Origin: Chryseobacterium gambrini
GTDB taxonomy: Bacteria > Bacteroidota > Bacteroidia > Flavobacteriales > Weeksellaceae
Length of the DNA stretch: 64,000 nucleotides
Reading direction: 5' to 3'
Assembly: GCF_900156825.1 (NCBI RefSeq)
Contig: NZ_FTOV01000001.1
Coordinates: forward strand, 496,001-560,000
How positions within the stretch are numbered: the stretch's first letter is position 1; each line of letters opens with the position of its first letter. The translations under genes were made by a program, and so were the position numbers. Positions 25,886-34,808 of the stretch are shown here, in pieces. The notes below the pieces were generated by a model. The model saw only the letters and a program-made list of their open reading frames with translations. It was not told where the DNA came from and did not search any database.

Positions 25886-26254
25886 ATGAAAAAAGAAGCC
25901 AATCTGAATATCACTCCTATCTGCAAAAACCGTATGAACGCCATTAAAGATTCAATGGAAATTTTATCGGGAAAATGGAAGTTTCACATTTTGGGAACCT
26001 TAATGCAGAGTGAAAAAATGCGTTTTATGGATCTTTTAAGGGAAATTGACGGAATTGCTGCCAAAATGCTTTCAAAAGAGCTTCAGGATATGGAAATCAA
26101 TCATCTCATCAAACGTACTGTTTTAGACACAAAACCCGTAACCGTGGAATATGAAATCACAGAATACGGAAAAACTATTGAGCCGATTATTGATGAAATT
26201 GCAAAATGGGGAATTGAGTACCGAAAATCTCTTTATCAAAAAACCGACAAATAG
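25886..26254 (+). CDS. HxlR-family winged-helix regulator
   Basis: 122 residues with HxlR landmarks: CKNRMNAIKDSMEILSGKWK at the start, including the conserved GxWK, DLLREIDGIAAKMLSKELQDM (recognition helix) and YEITEYGKTIEPIIDEIAKWG. A cysteine near residue 12 sits where several HxlR regulators sense redox or electrophile stress. It is divergent from the DsbA-like gene with a palindromic site between, so it probably controls that gene and itself. The inducing signal is unknown. Confidence 0.88.
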   Translation: MKKEANLNITPICKNRMNAIKDSMEILSGKWKFHILGTLMQSEKMRFMDLLREIDGIAAKMLSKELQDMEINHLIKRTVLDTKPVTVEYEITEYGKTIEPIIDEIAKWGIEYRKSLYQKTDK

Positions 26255-26446
26255 ATTCTGCCGGTTAAAAAACAAAAATTGATATGGATATGATTGATAT
26301 GTGTTTAAACGTTGATTTTTGTTAAAACAAATTTATATTTATTTAGACTTAATAAAAATAATATTTGAATGATATTTGTCACTTTATAGAAAAATCGTAC
26401 AAATCAAAGTTTAACAGGTGTTTTAGTCGTTGAAAATTAAAATATT

Positions 26447-26947
26447 TTAACTTCGGGAAAGCTGATCTAATTTTTTAAGTAATGTCGGAATTCTGAAATT
26501 TCCGTGCATCCGTTCTATCTTTTGTTTGATTTCATCTACATCTGCTCCTTTTGCAGTAAGAAACAAAGGTGTTTTACTTTCTCCCCGATAAATGATTCTT
26601 CTTCCGGAATCCGGACTGTTAAAACCGTTCTTTGCAATTCCGACTACCGGAAATTTTTGGTCTAAAGCTTCGTAAAGATGCCCTCCAAGTCCTATTTTCC
26701 CTTCTTCATCCAGAGTTACATAGCCATCGATAATGATAACATCGCCTTGCTGAAGTTGAATTTTATTTAAAAGACTGAGAATACAGGGTAATTCTCTTTT
26801 GTAAAAAGCTCCGCTTTCGTATTCTGAGGTAATTGTTGTTTTCTCGGTGAAAATTTCTGCTTCCTGTTCAGAATTCCAATCCTGAAAGGCTAAACAGACT
26901 GTATGGGCATAATCGTCGTAATAATAGGTATCGAAAGCGTAGATCAT
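26447..26947 (-). CDS. Short endonuclease V-like protein
   Basis: 166 residues matching the core of endonuclease V (Nfi), which cleaves DNA or RNA near deoxyinosine/inosine. The metal-binding positions appear as Asp6 in MIYAFDTYY, Glu52 in YKRELPCIL, Asp74 in IIIDGYV and His90 in GLGGHLYEAL. Normal bacterial enzymes have about 220-240 residues; this one lacks about 45-50 N-terminal residues, so the first Asp lies only six residues from the start. The loop usually written HPRGFGLASHLG is here DEEGKIGLGGHL. It may be a compact family member with altered specificity. A monocistronic gene. Confidence 0.72.
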   Translation of the reverse strand: MIYAFDTYYYDDYAHTVCLAFQDWNSEQEAEIFTEKTTITSEYESGAFYKRELPCILSLLNKIQLQQGDVIIIDGYVTLDEEGKIGLGGHLYEALDQKFPVVGIAKNGFNSPDSGRRIIYRGESKTPLFLTAKGADVDEIKQKIERMHGNFRIPTLLKKLDQLSRS

Positions 26948-27015
26948 TCTTCGTTTGTGGTTGATTAATTGCTTTTAAATGAAAGTAATGTAATTTTTCT
27001 CTTAGTTACAATTGA

Positions 27016-27378
27016 TTAAAAAAATTCTCCGAAATGCCACAAAATTCCGCAAGGATCATGAACAAAACATTCTTTTCCCCAATCCATCGTTCTCACAGGC
27101 AAAATTCTTACTTTCTCATATTTTTCAGTAAGATGTAAACTGATAAGTTCCTGATAAAATTCGTCTGTATTTTCAACTTCTACAAAAAGCATGGTGTTAT
27201 CAATCCAGTCTTTTACATAAGCATCCTGAAGATAAAAAGCAGTCTCATTCCATTTAAACAGAGACATTTTAGCATCCAGAACCACCTCTTCAAAACCGAG
27301 ATCACGGTAAAAACTCCTGCTGATTTCAAAGTTTTCAGAGCCTATAAAAGGACGCATTGATTTTATATTCTGTTTCAT
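27016..27378 (-). CDS. Glyoxalase/bleomycin-resistance-fold protein
   Basis: 120 residues with the VOC fold: MRPFIGSENFEISRSFYRDLG at the N-terminus is split by the typical beta-alpha-beta unit, and the C-terminal half has DWGKECFVHDPCGILWHFGE, the pattern of the last strands with the metal-site Glu at the end. Substrate is unknown; members include lyases, dioxygenases and antibiotic-binding proteins. Its ATG overlaps the TGA of the upstream GNAT gene by four bases, so both are translated from one message. Confidence 0.78.
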   Translation of the reverse strand: MKQNIKSMRPFIGSENFEISRSFYRDLGFEEVVLDAKMSLFKWNETAFYLQDAYVKDWIDNTMLFVEVENTDEFYQELISLHLTEKYEKVRILPVRTMDWGKECFVHDPCGILWHFGEFF

Positions 27379-27818
27379 TGTAATCTGTTTTTCCAGTGAT
27401 TATAAGTCATTTCAAATTTTATTTCATTCTTTCCGTGAACTCCGTTTTCCGTCCATCCGGATTTTCTGTAGAATATCTCCGCTCTTGTATCTGGAGAAGT
27501 GCTCAGCCAGATTTTCTCATTCGTCTTGGCAAAATACCAGTTGAGCATCGTATCGTGAAGTTTTCTCCCGGTTCCTTTATTCTCAAATTCCGGATGAACA
27601 AAAAGCGCCCAGATGCTTTTCTCTTTGATATCTACAATTCCAAATCCCAAAATTCTGTCATTATCTTCACAAACCCAGCCTTTTCCTCTGTTAAAGAGAA
27701 AATTCTCACAATCCTGATCTGTAACAAGACTCGGATCAGATAACATGTTTTCTTTCACCGAATTTCTTACGATTTGGATCTGTGGAATATCTTTCAGCTC
27801 AGCTTCACGGATTTTCAT
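27375..27818 (-). CDS. GNAT-family N-acetyltransferase
   Basis: 147 residues with the GNAT acetyl-CoA-binding core: IWALFVHPEFENKGTGRKLHD contains the V-x-P-E and the GxGxG/A-like pyrophosphate loop, and the N-terminus IREAELKDIPQIQIVRNSV is typical. The acceptor substrate is not known. It is the first gene of a two-gene unit with the glyoxalase-fold gene and stands behind the terminator of the M28 peptidase gene. Confidence 0.82.
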   Translation of the reverse strand: MKIREAELKDIPQIQIVRNSVKENMLSDPSLVTDQDCENFLFNRGKGWVCEDNDRILGFGIVDIKEKSIWALFVHPEFENKGTGRKLHDTMLNWYFAKTNEKIWLSTSPDTRAEIFYRKSGWTENGVHGKNEIKFEMTYNHWKNRLQ

Positions 27819-27835
27819 GTAAATTTTAATTTAAA

Positions 27836-27872
27836 TAAAAAGGCAAACTGCTGATCTGCTAATTTGCCTTTT
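27836..27872 (-). terminator. Terminator of the M28 peptidase gene
   Basis: AAAGGCAAA pairs with TTTGCCTTT; the minus-strand T-run TTTTTATTT follows. It lies 22 bases beyond the peptidase stop and 20 bases before the next gene. Confidence 0.78.
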
Positions 27873-27893
27873 GTATTGTATTTTTTAATTCAA

Positions 27894-28940
27894 TTATTTC
27901 TTATCTACAACGATTCTGTCTGGTCTGTTGGCGATTTCCCAAGCCGTTGTAAAAACCAGTTGGGTTCTTTTAGCCAGCAGATTATAATCTATTTTCTCTA
28001 CATCATCCGTTGGTTTGTGGTAATCTTCGTGGATTCCGTCAAAGAAAAATGCTACCGGAACATTATTTTTTGCAAAATTATAGTGATCTGATCTGTAATA
28101 CAGTCTTTCCGTATCATTCGGATCGTCATATTTATAATTTAGCTCAAGATTATTGGTTTTTTTATTTGCCGCTTCATTAATTACTTTTAACTGAGAACTC
28201 AGCATTTCAGATCCAATGACATATACATACTGTTTTCCTCTGTTTTCAGGATCATCACGACCGATCATATCGATATTCAAATCAACCACGGTATTGGCTA
28301 AAGGAAAAACCGGATTATCCGTGTAAAATTCAGAACCAAATAAACCATGCTCCTCTCCCGTTACGTGAAGAAATAAAATGGATCTTTTCGGACCGTTTCC
28401 TGCTTTTTTAGCTGCCTGAAAAGCTTTTGCAATCTCCATTACCGCAACCGTTCCGCTTCCGTCGTCGTCTGCTCCGTTGTAAACTACTCCGTTTCTTGTT
28501 CCTACGTGATCGTAATGACCGGAGATCACAACAATTTCTTCCGGCTTTTCAGATCCTTCGATAAAGGCTAAAATATTTTCGGAATCAGGAAGATTTCCGC
28601 CGCCTCTTTTCTTCATGAAATCAGACGGAACTTTCTGATAATAGGATCCCAAAGCTTTAGGATAAGAAATTCCTAAGCCTTTATAGTAATTCACCATGTA
28701 TTCTCCTGCTCTTTTTTGTCCCGGACTTCCCGTATCTCTACCCTCCATTTCATCGGAAGCAATTACGTACAGGTTTTTCTTTAGATCTTCTGCCTTAATT
28801 TCCTTATACGCAGCCAAAAAAGCTTTATCGCCTTTTGCGGCAGATGAAGTTTGAGTTGCCCCTGCATCGGCTGCATTTTTTGCCGTTCCGCAGCTTACCA
28901 GTATAGCAATTGAAAATAGTGGAATGAATAATTTTCTCAT
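27894..28940 (-). CDS. M28-family metallopeptidase lipoprotein
   Basis: 348 residues with a lipoprotein signal (AILVSCG). The M28 (aminopeptidase Y/ glutaminyl cyclase-like) di-zinc residues are visible in SGHYDHVG, NGADDDGSG, TGEEHGLFGSEFY, LNIDMIGRDD and a C-terminal YRSDHYNF with FFFDGIHEDYHKPTDD. It likely trims peptides in the periplasm or at the outer membrane surface. Length is normal for a single-domain family member without the PA insert. It has its own terminator and no operon partner. Confidence 0.88.
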   Translation of the reverse strand: MRKLFIPLFSIAILVSCGTAKNAADAGATQTSSAAKGDKAFLAAYKEIKAEDLKKNLYVIASDEMEGRDTGSPGQKRAGEYMVNYYKGLGISYPKALGSYYQKVPSDFMKKRGGGNLPDSENILAFIEGSEKPEEIVVISGHYDHVGTRNGVVYNGADDDGSGTVAVMEIAKAFQAAKKAGNGPKRSILFLHVTGEEHGLFGSEFYTDNPVFPLANTVVDLNIDMIGRDDPENRGKQYVYVIGSEMLSSQLKVINEAANKKTNNLELNYKYDDPNDTERLYYRSDHYNFAKNNVPVAFFFDGIHEDYHKPTDDVEKIDYNLLAKRTQLVFTTAWEIANRPDRIVVDKK

Positions 28941-29003
28941 TATGGAATAATTTGCCTAAAAATAACAAAAAATATTTAATCTTTTACGGAATGCTATTTT
29001 TCT

Positions 29004-29011
29004 TATATTTG
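29004..29011 (+). promoter_or_regulatory. -7 promoter element of the aminotransferase gene
   Basis: TATATTTG fits TAnnTTTG exactly and ends 17 bases before the ATG at 29029. Confidence 0.5.
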
Positions 29012-29028
29012 AAATAAATGCAAAAAGT

Positions 29029-30168
29029 ATGGAGAATATCTACGGATTCAATCATTACTCTTTTTTTACTGAAATGTCTGAACTGGCAACCCAAAACAAC
29101 AGTTTTGATCTGTCTTTAGGTTTGCCGGATTTTGATATCGACCACCGTTTGCGGGAGTATCTGAAAGAAGCTGCAGATCTTAACAGCCATAATTATGAAC
29201 CACTTGCAGGAAATCCGCTTCTGATAAAAAATATAATCCGTTTTAATCTCAAAAGAAAAAACAGCATCCGATTACAGGAAAATGAAGTAACCATTGTTCC
29301 CTGTGCAACCTTTGCTTTATATACTTCCCTTAAATCTATTCTTAATCAAGGAGATGAAGTTATTGTTATACAGCCTTCTTATTATACCTATGGTCCATCC
29401 ATTTTTCTGAATGGGGGCATTCCTGTCTATTATGATCTTGACAATAATTTTTCGGTAAATTGGGAAAAACTGCAAAGTTGCATTTCTGAAAAAACAAAAG
29501 CTATTATTGTAAATTCTCCACAAAATCCAACCGGAAAAATATGGTCTGAAAGCGACTGGAATCAATTATACAGCATCATTAAAGATCAGGAAATTTATCT
29601 GATTTCGGAAGAGATTTACGATACGTATTGTTTTGACGGAAAGGAACATTACAGTTCGTTTCTTCATCCTGAACTCAAAAAAAGAACCTTCTGCATTTTT
29701 TCTTTTGGAAAAATGTTTCATTCTACCGGATGGAAAGTCGGCTATCTTTTGGCACCTGAAGAATTAACGGCGAAATTCCGCTGTCATCAACAGTATATTT
29801 CCTACAGTGCAAACGCGCCCTGTCAGTACGCAATAGCCAAATATCTGGAAGTTTTTGATCCTTCACAGAACCAGATTTTAATGCAAAAAAAACGCGATCT
29901 TTTTAATGAACTGATTACAGAAACGCCTTTCATTGTTGAACAAAAAGCAGAAGGCGCCGTTTTTCAAATCGTGAATTTCAGAACTATTTCAAAAACAATG
30001 ACGGACGTAGAGTTTTCGAAATGGCTTACCATCGAGAAAAAAGTAGCGTGTCTTCCTTTATCTGCTTTCTACAATTCCAGACAGAATTCAGATTATGTAC
30101 GATTCAGTTTTGCTAAAAATGATGATCTGATTATTGATGCGCTTGAGTATTTAAAAAAGCATCTTTAA
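29029..30168 (+). CDS. Class I/II aminotransferase, methionine aminotransferase-like
   Basis: 379 residues of the fold I PLP aminotransferase family. Landmarks are LSLGLPDFD near the N-terminus, NYEPLAGNPLLIKNI, NSPQNPTGKIW, and SFGKMFHSTGWKVGYL with the PLP-binding lysine, followed near the end by the conserved Arg in VRFSFAK. The layout is that of the YbdL/kynurenine aminotransferase subgroup, which often uses methionine as amino donor. The true substrate cannot be fixed from sequence. It is monocistronic. Confidence 0.85.
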   Translation: MENIYGFNHYSFFTEMSELATQNNSFDLSLGLPDFDIDHRLREYLKEAADLNSHNYEPLAGNPLLIKNIIRFNLKRKNSIRLQENEVTIVPCATFALYTSLKSILNQGDEVIVIQPSYYTYGPSIFLNGGIPVYYDLDNNFSVNWEKLQSCISEKTKAIIVNSPQNPTGKIWSESDWNQLYSIIKDQEIYLISEEIYDTYCFDGKEHYSSFLHPELKKRTFCIFSFGKMFHSTGWKVGYLLAPEELTAKFRCHQQYISYSANAPCQYAIAKYLEVFDPSQNQILMQKKRDLFNELITETPFIVEQKAEGAVFQIVNFRTISKTMTDVEFSKWLTIEKKVACLPLSAFYNSRQNSDYVRFSFAKNDDLIIDALEYLKKHL

Positions 30169-30301
30169 AATCATTTGTAAGCTTAAAGATCTTCACCTTT
30201 TATTTTTAGATTTCTCCTTTGTCGAAATGACAGCATGAAATATTTTGTTTCGTTAGTTGAGCAGATTTCTTGGCAAGAAAATTTAAATGATATTAAAAAC
30301 A

Positions 30302-30326
30302 AAAGCACCGCATGATGCAGTGCTTT
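30302..30326 (-). terminator. Terminator of the pyrophosphatase-OmpA gene
   Basis: AAAGCAC pairs with GTGCTTT with further possible pairs inside; on the minus strand TTGTTTTTAAT follows. It lies 20 bases beyond the stop of the fused gene. Confidence 0.65.
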
Positions 30327-30345
30327 CAATATTTAAAGTTGATTT

Positions 30346-33072
30346 TTACAGAGACAAAACTCTTACATCAATTCTTCTGTTTTTTGCCATACATTCGTCG
30401 GTATCGTTGGCTGCGCAAACAGGATGCTGAGAACCGTATCCTTCTGCTTCCACCCTGTCTCCGGAAATCCCCAGTTCCAGCAGTTTCAGTTTTGCAGTCT
30501 GAGCTCTTAGATTGGAAAGCTTCTGGTTGCTCTCTTCATTTCCTGAATTATCGGTATAACCTCCCAATTTAATTTTTAAAGTTGGATAGGCATTCATAAT
30601 TTCAACTAAATTTAATAGCTGTACTTCAGAACCCGCTTTTAAATCACTGGAACCTGTCTCAAAGTAAAGATTTTCTATCGTAAACCATTTATTCGGATCC
30701 AAAACTCCCTGATCTTTATTTTTAACCGAATTGTACATCTGATACAACTGGCTTCCTTCTCCGATTTTTATCTTTTTTCCTCCGTCCAACTGAATTTCCT
30801 GAATATTTCCTGTATCATAGACAAAGTCACCGCTTTCATTAACGTAGCCTTTAATTTCCTGTGGAACAATTGCTGCTGATCCTGTCTGATTAGTTAATGA
30901 ATCTGCTGAAACACCAGTTAAAGCTTCAATTTTCGCTTTTCTGTTGGCATCTATTTTATCTTTATGTAAAACAGCGAGTGTGGGAGCAATCACCAGAGAA
31001 ACAATCGACATCAGTTTAATCAAAATGTTCATCGAAGGACCGGAAGTATCTTTGAACGGATCTCCTACCGTATCTCCTGTTACGGAAGCTTTATGCGGTT
31101 CAGAGCCTTTGTAATAAGTCTTTCCGTTGATATCGACTCCTTTTTCGAAAGATTTTTTAGCATTGTCCCAAGCTCCGCCTGCATTATTCTGGAACATTCC
31201 CATTAAAACACCGCTTACTGTAGCTCCGGCAAGAAAACCTCCCAAAACTTCAGGTCCGAAAATAAACCCGATGAGCAAAGGGGAAACGATGGCAATAGCT
31301 CCCGGAAGCATCATTTTTCTGATGGAGGCATCGGTGGATATGGCTACACATTTTTCATATTCCGGCTGCGCTTTTCCTTCTAAAATTCCCGGAATTTCGC
31401 GGAACTGTCTTCTTACTTCTTCTACCATTGCCATTGCAGCCTGTCCCACTGCGGTAATTGCCAATGATGAAAAGATAAACGGAATCATTCCGCCGACAAA
31501 TAATCCGGCAAGAACATCGGCTCTGTAAATGTCAATTCCGTCAATTCCTGCAATTCCAACAAAAGCCGCGAATAAAGCTAAAGCCGTTAAAGCAGCAGAA
31601 GCAATCGCAAAACCTTTTCCTGTGGCTGCCGTTGTATTGCCTACTGCATCAAGGATATCCGTTCTCTCACGAACTTCTTTGGGAAGTTCGCTCATTTCAG
31701 CAATTCCTCCTGCATTGTCCGCAATCGGTCCGAAAGCATCAATTGCCAACTGCATGGCTGTTGTTGCCATCATTCCGGCTGCTGCGATGGCAACGCCATA
31801 TAATCCTGCGCAAAGATATGATCCGTAAATTCCGCCTGCCAAAACAATAATCGGAAGCAGTGTAGATTCCATTCCTACAGAAAGTCCGCCGATGATGTTG
31901 GTTGCATGACCTGTTGAGGACTGTCTTACAATGCTCGATACCGGTCTTTTCCCCATCGCTGTATAATATTCTGTAATGATGCTCATTAAAGTACCTACAA
32001 CCAATCCTACCATAATTGCCCCAAAAACGCCCATTTTAGAGAATTCATGTCCTCTGAGAACCATTTTGTCGGGCAAGATATAATTTACCAAAAAATAAGA
32101 CGCTACAGCGGTAATCACAATGCTCCCCCAGTTTCCAAGGTTTAAAGCATTCTGCACGCTTGATGTGGAAGAATCTTCATTGTCATTAATTCGGACAAAC
32201 AGGGTTCCGATCATTGAAAAAATGATTCCTGTTCCGGCAATCAGCATTGGGAGAAGAATCGGGGCAAAACCACCGAAAGAATCCTGAGAAATGGTTTCTC
32301 TTCCCAAAACCATGGTTGCTAAAACCGTTGCTACGTAAGAACCGAACAAATCGGCTCCCATTCCGGCAACATCTCCTACGTTGTCTCCTACGTTATCTGC
32401 GATAGTTGCAGGATTTCGAGGATCGTCTTCGGGAATTCCTGCTTCTACTTTTCCTACCAGATCGGCTCCTACATCTGCTGCTTTGGTATAAATTCCGCCA
32501 CCCACTCTTGCAAAAAGGGCAATGGATTCAGCTCCCAGAGAAAATCCTGTAAGAATCTCAATTGTTCTTTCCATTTCGTGGGAATCCACGGTTGCGTCGG
32601 GTGCAAAAATCTGTTTGATGATTAAGAATAAAGCTCCCAATCCTAAAACAGCCAAACCGGCAACGCCCATTCCCATTACGGAACCTCCTGTAAAAGAAAC
32701 CTTTAAAGCTTTAGAAAGGGATGTTTTGGCAGCCTGTGCCGTTCTTACGTTGGCTTTTGTGGCGATTTTCATCCCAATGAAACCCGCAGATGCGGAAAAT
32801 ATTGCTCCGACTACAAAGGCAATCCCGATACTCCAGTGCGAATTGGCATTGCTCATCCCCATCACCGCTAAAAGAATAGCTACCACAACTACGAAATAGG
32901 TTAAAATCTTGTACTCGGCTTTCAGGAAAGCCATTGCACCGTCAGCAATATGTCCGCTGATAATTTTCATTTTTTCATTTCCGGCATCCTGCTTACTTAC
33001 CCAGTTACTCTGAAAAAAAGTATACAGTAAAGCAACGACACCAAAAATTGGTACTAACACAAATAGATCCAT
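30346..33072 (-). CDS. hppA: Membrane-bound K+-dependent (Na+/H+) pyrophosphatase fused to an OmpA domain
   Basis: 908 residues. About residues 1-703 form a complete M-PPase with 16 membrane helices, the PPi site [16 protein letters not shown] and [19 protein letters not shown] (about 195-230), and the second acidic region [17 protein letters not shown] near 666-682. The motif [10 protein letters not shown] has Ala482 where K+-independent enzymes have Lys, which marks the K+-dependent class, usually Na+-pumping. After a polar linker (704-795) comes an OmpA-type peptidoglycan-binding domain (796-905) with the GYTDNSG and NRRIDVRV motifs. As M-PPase C-termini face the periplasm, the extra domain could hold the pump on the cell wall. 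Soluble pyrophosphatase is encoded next upstream. Confidence 0.93.
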   Translation of the reverse strand: MDLFVLVPIFGVVALLYTFFQSNWVSKQDAGNEKMKIISGHIADGAMAFLKAEYKILTYFVVVVAILLAVMGMSNANSHWSIGIAFVVGAIFSASAGFIGMKIATKANVRTAQAAKTSLSKALKVSFTGGSVMGMGVAGLAVLGLGALFLIIKQIFAPDATVDSHEMERTIEILTGFSLGAESIALFARVGGGIYTKAADVGADLVGKVEAGIPEDDPRNPATIADNVGDNVGDVAGMGADLFGSYVATVLATMVLGRETISQDSFGGFAPILLPMLIAGTGIIFSMIGTLFVRINDNEDSSTSSVQNALNLGNWGSIVITAVASYFLVNYILPDKMVLRGHEFSKMGVFGAIMVGLVVGTLMSIITEYYTAMGKRPVSSIVRQSSTGHATNIIGGLSVGMESTLLPIIVLAGGIYGSYLCAGLYGVAIAAAGMMATTAMQLAIDAFGPIADNAGGIAEMSELPKEVRERTDILDAVGNTTAATGKGFAIASAALTALALFAAFVGIAGIDGIDIYRADVLAGLFVGGMIPFIFSSLAITAVGQAAMAMVEEVRRQFREIPGILEGKAQPEYEKCVAISTDASIRKMMLPGAIAIVSPLLIGFIFGPEVLGGFLAGATVSGVLMGMFQNNAGGAWDNAKKSFEKGVDINGKTYYKGSEPHKASVTGDTVGDPFKDTSGPSMNILIKLMSIVSLVIAPTLAVLHKDKIDANRKAKIEALTGVSADSLTNQTGSAAIVPQEIKGYVNESGDFVYDTGNIQEIQLDGGKKIKIGEGSQLYQMYNSVKNKDQGVLDPNKWFTIENLYFETGSSDLKAGSEVQLLNLVEIMNAYPTLKIKLGGYTDNSGNEESNQKLSNLRAQTAKLKLLELGISGDRVEAEGYGSQHPVCAANDTDECMAKNRRIDVRVLSL

Positions 33073-33320
33073 AGTTTAATATTTTTTTGGTAATAGATTA
33101 TTAAATATAACGAATAATTTCTATGGATTATGTTAAAATCTTTATAAGTATTTCAAAATTAGCAGTTAAACGATTAAACGGATTGAATTTATTATGTTTG
33201 AAGTGACTGATGTAAAATATATGGCTGATTAGAGAAATCAAAAGAACAATGTTGCAAAAATTTTTGGTGGAATGAAAATCTCTGAGGTTTTGGTTAGCAA
33301 TCTATTAAGACTGATAATTA

Positions 33321-33447
33321 CTAGCCCTGATTGAAACGGCATCCTTTTTTGTTGCGGGCGGAGCATAAACTGGAGGTTTACGAACGTGTTCAGGAGCCCG
33401 TAACAAAAAAGATACAGTGGAAAGCAGGAAACAGCTCCTAAAAAAAA
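33321..33447 (+). ncRNA. Structured intergenic element, copy 1 (Flavo-1-like candidate)
   Basis: CTAGCCCTGATTGAAACGGC begins the element and CAGCTCCTAAAA ends it. A 16-bp stem pairs 33344-33359 with 33396-33411 (one G-U pair), and the loop contains two smaller hairpins (TAAAC/GTTTA at 33366-33380; GAAC/GTTC at 33382-33391). An outer stem CCTG (33326-33329) with CAGG (33425-33428) closes it. A second copy lies at 56589-56700 with the same ends and a base-pair change in the outer stem. The likeness to the Rfam Flavo-1 motif is from memory. The rest of the 33073-33584 gap shows only a terminator. Confidence 0.6.
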
Positions 33448-33524
33448 TTAAAAATTGACAATATCTCGTTTTTTATGTTTTCGAAAGGTGTGATTTCGGA
33501 ATTCTTATTACAATACAGAACTCT

Positions 33525-33561
33525 TAAAAAGAAAAAGGATAAACGAAAACCGTCTATCCTT
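33525..33561 (-). terminator. Terminator of the soluble pyrophosphatase gene
   Basis: On the minus strand AAGGATAGAC pairs with GTTTATCCTT (one G-U pair), followed by TTTCTTTTT. It lies about 25 bases beyond the stop. Confidence 0.75.
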
Positions 33562-33584
33562 AATTTATCCGAAATAAAGAGAAT

Positions 33585-34196
33585 TTATCCTCCGTATTTG
33601 TTTGAATAATCTTCCTGAGAAGCTTTGATTACTTTTTTAGCGTGCTCTGCTCCGTAAACTTCCTGAATTCTGCATTTTGCAGGCTCATCCGGTAAGTTTT
33701 TATAAGTAAGGAAGTAGTGCATTAATCGTTTCACTTCTGCTTCCGGCAGTTCTGAAATATCTCTGAAATGTCCGAATGCGTGATCTCCGATCATTACTGC
33801 TACGATTTTATCGTCTGCTTCACCTCCATCGATCATTTTGAAACCTCCGATTGGAATAGCTTCCATTAACAAACCTCCTGCGTGAATGTTGTGAGAACTT
33901 AAAACGCAGATGTCTAATGGATCATGATCTCCCATCGTAACGTCTGTAGCGCCTCTTTCAACTGCTAAATTCATTACTGCGCTGTCGCAATAGGTTCTTG
34001 GAACAAAACCGTATAATGCCGGAATAATATTTGAGAATTTCTGAGGTCTGTCTACCTTTAAAAATCCTGTTTCTTTATCTACTTCGTATTTAATAGTGTC
34101 TGAAGGAACGATCTCCACGAAAACATTTACAACATTTGGCGCATCTTCTCCTGCAGAAATTCCGTGCCATGGATGTGCTTTAAAATTTGGAATCAT
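33585..34196 (-). CDS. ppa: Family I soluble inorganic pyrophosphatase
   Basis: 203 residues. It hydrolyses cytoplasmic pyrophosphate from biosynthesis. Signatures include a VNVFVEIVPSDTIKYEVDKE-like strand pair (Glu, Lys), YGFVPRTYCDSAV, and the metal-binding segment GDHDPLDICVLS, followed by DDKIVAVMIGDHAFGHF. It is somewhat longer than E. coli Ppa (176). It shares its strand and neighbourhood with the membrane-bound pyrophosphatase, so the cell has a dissipating and an energy-conserving route for the same substrate. A hypothetical gene lies 22 bases upstream, probably in the same operon. Confidence 0.92.
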   Translation of the reverse strand: MIPNFKAHPWHGISAGEDAPNVVNVFVEIVPSDTIKYEVDKETGFLKVDRPQKFSNIIPALYGFVPRTYCDSAVMNLAVERGATDVTMGDHDPLDICVLSSHNIHAGGLLMEAIPIGGFKMIDGGEADDKIVAVMIGDHAFGHFRDISELPEAEVKRLMHYFLTYKNLPDEPAKCRIQEVYGAEHAKKVIKASQEDYSNKYGG

Positions 34197-34218
34197 TATT
34201 TAAAATTTATTTTTTTAG

Positions 34219-34746
34219 TTAAGCTATTATTAAAATTTCTTTTCTTAAATCTTCAATGGTCATAGAAATATAGTCTTCTCCTTCCATATAGTTCATCAGA
34301 AAAATAGTTTTGAACTCATCAAGGTTTGCATTTCCGTTGATTCCTTCATAGGTTCTGTGAAGAAGTTCTATAACTGCGTTTTTGGAATCGACAATGTTTT
34401 TCCATGAATTTTTGGTGATGTACAATTGCTGGGAAGCGTTGTAATCGAATTCTTCATTGATCGCTTTTTCAGTCAGGAAAATAAATTCATGGGCTGCAAG
34501 CCCTTTATCAAATCTCTGGATAAGATTGGAAGGTTTTAATCTTTCCATAAAAAGCGTCATTCTTTCGTAAGACTGGGTTTTATTTTCGGAATTGGACTTT
34601 ACAGAAAGTAACCTGATTTCCTGTTCTTTAAGTTTAATGTAAGTGAATACAAACTGTCTCAGCAAAACCAAAAAAGGTATTGCAATAATCAATGCAAAAG
34701 CATAGGGTAAATATCCTGAAAAACTTGTCATAATTTGAGGTAGCAA
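34219..34746 (-). CDS. Membrane-anchored hypothetical protein (conserved flavobacterial type)
   Basis: 175 residues. One N-terminal membrane helix (about 13-33) is followed by a soluble, largely helical domain with conserved-looking segments TLFMERLKPSNLIQRFD and ITKNSWKNIVDSKNAV. I think it belongs to a small family found next to ppa in related genomes (DUF7935-like), but this is from memory and the function is unknown. It precedes ppa by 22 bases on the same strand. Confidence 0.68.
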   Translation of the reverse strand: MLPQIMTSFSGYLPYAFALIIAIPFLVLLRQFVFTYIKLKEQEIRLLSVKSNSENKTQSYERMTLFMERLKPSNLIQRFDKGLAAHEFIFLTEKAINEEFDYNASQQLYITKNSWKNIVDSKNAVIELLHRTYEGINGNANLDEFKTIFLMNYMEGEDYISMTIEDLRKEILIIA

Positions 34747-34808
34747 AATTACTAATATTTTCTCAATCTATATATGAAAAATCCACAATAAAAAATCCAA
34801 TATCTTAT

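Noticed and set aside
31127..31828. Long plus-strand open frames within the pyrophosphatase gene
   Set aside because: They are antisense shadows of a conserved coding region, Ala/Pro/Ile-rich without family signatures.
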